Of a stretch of DNA of 7,730 bases, positions 5,438-7,730 are shown piece by piece. The translations under genes were made by a program, and so were the position numbers. A model generated the notes under the pieces. That model searched no databases and had not been told where the DNA came from. It worked only from the letters and a program-made list of their open reading frames with translations. The DNA is from an uncultured Bacillota bacterium (GTDB lineage Bacteria; Bacillota; Clostridia; Peptostreptococcales; Anaerovoracaceae). The stretch is taken from NCBI GenBank assembly GCA_946638265.1, contig CAMPBN010000050.1, forward strand, positions 1 through 7,730, read 5' to 3'. The first letter of the stretch is position 1, and every line of letters begins with the position of its first letter.

Positions 5438-6550
5438 TTAGAGGTTTTTGGCTTCGAGCATATACTTCAGCATCCTGAAAGCTGCCTCTTTTTTTGCAGT
5501 TTTTTTCGACTTGCCCCCGACGATAAAATGCTTCCCTTCGCCTTCTATGCAGCATTCGACTTGCCATACCGGATTTCCATCGGAATCATGTTTTTCCTCA
5601 TACGAATACTCCGGCAAGTCAAAATATCCTCTGCGCGCCAGTATTTCCAACTGGTTTATGGCATCTTCCACATTAGGATTTTCCAGTTCATCGGCTATGG
5701 AGAACAATAAATTATTCTTTTCCAGCCATTGATACGCATTTTTACATGCCATTTTCCGAGCCTCATGCTTCGAGACCCCATATCCTGCAAAAGGCACTTC
5801 ACTTATTGAAATTTTTAATTTAGCCTCATATTTCCAGTCAGAATGATTGCCCGATTCTACATACGGCTCCACTCTCGGGCCCCTGCATATATCGACTATC
5901 GGGTCATGGTACTTATCATATTTGAAAAGCGGAATTGTAGCATTCTTTTTTTCTTCCCATTCATATATCAACCCGACATAATCTGACTCCTCGCCATTGT
6001 CAAGGAAGCTATCCGGATTTAGCATAATTTCTGCCACGTTTTTAATTTCTTCAAAATCCCAATTGCTATCCAAAGCTACCGCTCCAAGTAATGCCTCGAA
6101 AAGATCTTCTTTTACTGACATCGCCTCAGACATGTTTTGCTTTTCGTCGCCCTTTCCCATTATCAAGAACTGCGCCAATCCAAGCTCGTCAATCCTTTTA
6201 GCCAGCGCTTTCTTCTCTACCATCTTTTGCTTTAACTTGGTGAGTTCCCCCTCATTAAGACTACATGTAAATTCCTTGGGCTTATACTTAGCCTTAAATA
6301 CTTGTGGAACTTTTTTGTAAACGTGCAAGTCATTTCCGAATTTTGCCGTCAAATAGCGAACTACGGCTATGTCCAAAACTTTATCCCCGATAAATTCCAG
6401 GACTTCGTTATTTTCTCCGCCATTTTCCTCGGTATAGGACTTTCGCACAAATGCTTGTCTTAGCAGTAATGGATTCTTAAACTTGTAACCTCCAATCTGT
6501 TCAGAAACCATATTCTCAAAAATTTCTTTTCCAAATTCGTTTTTTTCCAT
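5438..6550 (-). CDS. RNase III-like protein with two double-stranded-RNA-binding domains
   Basis: A 370-residue protein with a catalytic RNase III domain (about 20-180) and two dsRBDs. The first signature, NEVLEFIGDKVLD (48-60), gives Glu49, Glu52 and Asp56. NEG (99-101) matches the DEG of E. coli (Glu65). The second signature, EDLFEALLGAVALD (148-161), gives Asp149 and Glu152. All metal ligands are thus kept and it is probably an active double-strand-specific RNase. dsRBD1 spans about 188-280 and ends SKHEARKMACKNAYQWL. dsRBD2 spans about 295-366 and keeps the canonical GGKSKKTAKKEAA (345-357). Ordinary bacterial RNase III has about 230 residues and one dsRBD. There is an extra basic stretch at about 75-97, between the catalytic motifs. 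The start is ATG at 6550 with TAGGAGG eight bases upstream. It is AT-rich, lies next to a toxin-antitoxin pair and not in the usual rnc setting (smc, ftsY, acpP), so it is probably an accessory paralogue. Its substrate is unknown. Confidence 0.88.
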   Translation of the reverse strand: MEKNEFGKEIFENMVSEQIGGYKFKNPLLLRQAFVRKSYTEENGGENNEVLEFIGDKVLDIAVVRYLTAKFGNDLHVYKKVPQVFKAKYKPKEFTCSLNEGELTKLKQKMVEKKALAKRIDELGLAQFLIMGKGDEKQNMSEAMSVKEDLFEALLGAVALDSNWDFEEIKNVAEIMLNPDSFLDNGEESDYVGLIYEWEEKKNATIPLFKYDKYHDPIVDICRGPRVEPYVESGNHSDWKYEAKLKISISEVPFAGYGVSKHEARKMACKNAYQWLEKNNLLFSIADELENPNVEDAINQLEILARRGYFDLPEYSYEEKHDSDGNPVWQVECCIEGEGKHFIVGGKSKKTAKKEAAFRMLKYMLEAKNL

Positions 6551-6821
6551 AAGAAAAACCTCCTAGTTTAGACTACGAGGCATAATACAGCTAACGCAAA
6601 ACAGACTACTTCATATAGAATATAGAGTAATCCCTGCATCAGCATGAATTTAAATATTTTTCTCTATCTGCAAGCATTTACTAAAGCAAACTTGCATCTG
6701 CAGAAATAAATGCGCTCAAATAGAACTAAAGATTTAAAAACATCACGCCTCTATTAAATTTATACATTAATTATAGCCGTATTATTATGCCCGGTCAACT
6801 CTTTTATATTTTGCAACAAGC

Positions 6822-6832
6822 GAAGCACCGGC
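6822..6832 (+). repeat. 11-bp direct repeat GAAGCACCGGC, right copy
   Basis: An exact copy of 4660-4670 in the same orientation, at the AT-rich to GC-rich border about 95 bases before the lipoprotein start. It runs into a small palindrome (6831-6844). With the left copy it brackets the RNase III/toxin-antitoxin segment. Confidence 0.45.
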
Positions 6833-6859
6833 ATTTACAAATGCTTGCGGAATTTGATA

Positions 6860-6886
6860 TTTTCAAAACGTGGAAATTGGTATAAA
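6860..6886 (+). promoter_or_regulatory. Probable extended -10 promoter of the lipoprotein gene
   Basis: -10 TATAAA (6881-6886) is preceded by TGG (extended -10). A weak -35, TTTTCA, at 6860-6865 leaves a short 15-base spacer. The predicted start is near 6893, about 35 bases before the ATG. The -10 is convincing; the -35 is not. Confidence 0.45.
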
Positions 6887-6927
6887 CTTGAGGCAGCGTG
6901 AAATCAAAAGAAAGCGAGGGCGCTAAC

Positions 6928-7730
6928 ATGAAGAAGAAACTTTTTACATTACTGATATGCGCACTTTGCGCAGTTTTGGTCATGGGATGCAGCGGCAGCA
7001 GCAAGGGCTCGGAAGCCGGCGATGATGCCTCCACGGATTCGGCAATCGAAAATGCAGAAGATACCACGGAAGCGCTGGTTGCCAATTTGCTAGAGGCTTC
7101 CGATGCCAAAGACAGCGATATTCAATACCTGTGCCACGGAGACTACGACGGTGACGGCGCAGAAGACGCATTTGCCTTGATCGGAAAACCGTCAGAAGGT
7201 CTGGACGACGAAACTTTGGCAGAGGCAGACCTGTGGTTTTCGGGAAAATCCGGCTGTGTCAAGCTGGGCGAAAGCGTAGGGATGGGATTCCGGCCTGCCA
7301 GCCGCGAAATGAAAATCGGAGGAGTCAACTACCTGATTTTTGATGACCTTTTCGTGACCCAGGCAGTTTCTCATGTATGGTATGTATCCAACGGCAAGGC
7401 CAGGGAAGCGGTTTTCTCAGGTCTGGGAGAAGTGGTGACGGATCTGGACGGCGAGGACAAATTCAGAATCATGGACAGCTCGTATGACAGTTTCTACGAT
7501 TCCGACATCGGGTCCATGGTAGGCCACACCTGGAAGCACTACTATTTCTACTATGATTCGTCGAAGAAAAAACTTTTCGAATACGCCGGCGGTACCACAG
7601 ACGAGAACGCAGCGGCCAAGCTTTGCGGCTTTGACATAGTAGGAGAATTGATGCCTGCGGATGCCAATATAGAAAGCCTTTTTACCCGCGGCAACGGCAT
7701 GGTGGTATTGAACTTCAGCTATCCGTCAGG
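6928..7730 (+). CDS. Lipoprotein of unknown function with an acidic calcium-loop-like motif (runs off the right edge)
   Basis: The ATG at 6928 has GAGGG seven bases upstream, and the frame is open for 267 codons to the window edge. The N-terminus MKKKLFTLLICALCAVLVMGCSG is a lipoprotein signal peptide: basic start, hydrophobic core and lipobox VMGC with the modified Cys21. The protein should therefore be anchored on the outer face of the membrane. A Ser/Gly/Asp-rich linker follows (22-45). DYDGDGAED (about residues 72-80), after HG, resembles an EF-hand-like calcium loop of the kind seen in exported proteins. A second acidic stretch, TDLDGEDKF, follows near 171-179. Otherwise it alternates aromatic and acidic residues in what looks like a beta-rich fold. 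I do not recognise a family. Its G+C (58% in one counted line) matches the housekeeping genes, so it is probably native chromosome rather than part of the AT-rich segment. Confidence 0.85.
   Translation, partial: MKKKLFTLLICALCAVLVMGCSGSSKGSEAGDDASTDSAIENAEDTTEALVANLLEASDAKDSDIQYLCHGDYDGDGAEDAFALIGKPSEGLDDETLAEADLWFSGKSGCVKLGESVGMGFRPASREMKIGGVNYLIFDDLFVTQAVSHVWYVSNGKAREAVFSGLGEVVTDLDGEDKFRIMDSSYDSFYDSDIGSMVGHTWKHYYFYYDSSKKKLFEYAGGTTDENAAAKLCGFDIVGELMPADANIESLFTRGNGMVVLNFSYPS

Larger units (their letters stand above)
4660..6832. other. AT-rich accessory segment: RNase III-like gene plus toxin-antitoxin pair
   Basis: Between the two copies of the 11-bp repeat lie three minus-strand genes unrelated to the flanking housekeeping genes. 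Two 60-base lines from the RNase III-like gene gave 38% and 40% G+C. Lines from wecB, tagO and the lipoprotein gene gave 55%, 67% and 58%. No integrase, transposase or inverted-repeat termini are visible, so it is not an autonomous element. Removing it would leave truA and the lipoprotein gene as divergent neighbours, each with its own promoter. The insertion is inferred from composition, content and the repeats together. Confidence 0.4.
6551..6927. other. Divergent AT-rich intergenic region between the RNase III-like and lipoprotein genes
   Basis: This 377-base region contains no gene that I can support. Near the RNase III side there is the strong ribosome-binding site (about 6559-6565) and only weak promoter matches on the minus strand. 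Inverted repeats include TGCAAG (6669-6674) with CTTGCA (6691-6696), GCATTTA (6673-6679) with TAAATGC (6707-6713), and the compact palindrome GCATTT-AC-AAATGC (6831-6844). The last touches the right copy of the 11-bp direct repeat. The lipoprotein promoter is at the right end. Confidence 0.6.

Noticed and set aside
5432..5445. ACCTCT-TT-AGAGGT hairpin at the stop of the RNase III-like gene, followed by T on the plus strand
   Set aside because: The T-run is on the plus strand, where no gene needs terminating; on the minus strand there is no T-run. Stem and loop are too short to call a terminator.
6804..7374. Several short minus-strand frames opposite the lipoprotein gene
   Set aside because: Shadow frames of a plus-strand gene with start signal, signal peptide and lipobox; none has its own ribosome-binding site or coding character.

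Overview
The window looks like the chromosome of a Gram-positive bacterium of the Firmicutes, probably class Clostridia. The supporting signs are strong AGGAGG-type ribosome-binding sites, sigma-A-type promoters, a TagO/WecA-type and WecB gene pair behind a dCMP deaminase, a lipoprotein with a lipobox, and a secreted protein with a hydrophobic AxA-type signal peptide. I cannot name a species. Most genes are on the minus strand.

Layout. (1) 1-265, minus: the 5' part of a secreted-protein gene that runs off the left edge. (2) 266-607: a small regulatory block read on the minus strand. It has an extended -10 promoter, a 37-codon reading frame containing nine TCTG units (CAGA in the sense strand), and a strong intrinsic terminator facing the secreted-protein gene. 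(3) 608-4645, minus: a probable operon reading truA, dCMP deaminase, tagO/wecA-like, wecB. It has a clear promoter upstream of truA and no internal terminator that I can see. TruA modifies tRNA, the deaminase feeds dTMP synthesis, and TagO plus WecB start cell-wall or surface polymer synthesis (lipid-linked GlcNAc-phosphate, and UDP-ManNAc). (4) 4660-6832: an AT-rich accessory segment (about 38-40% G+C in the lines I counted, against 55-67% in flanking genes). It carries an uncommon RNase III-like protein with two double-stranded-RNA-binding domains, followed by a HigB/HigA-type toxin-antitoxin pair. An 11-bp direct repeat, GAAGCACCGGC, lies at each border. (5) 6928-7730, plus: a lipoprotein gene that runs off the right edge.

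How the parts fit. Without the AT-rich segment, truA and the lipoprotein gene would be plain divergent neighbours, so the RNase III/toxin-antitoxin block looks like an insertion between them. The toxin-antitoxin operon has a perfect consensus promoter whose spacer is filled by a 20-bp palindrome, a textbook arrangement for autorepression.

The two most unusual items are the tandem-dsRBD RNase III beside the toxin-antitoxin pair, and the tetranucleotide repeat inside a promoter-leader ORF-terminator unit ahead of a secreted-protein gene. The second could be a phase-variable attenuator. Both functional readings are inference.
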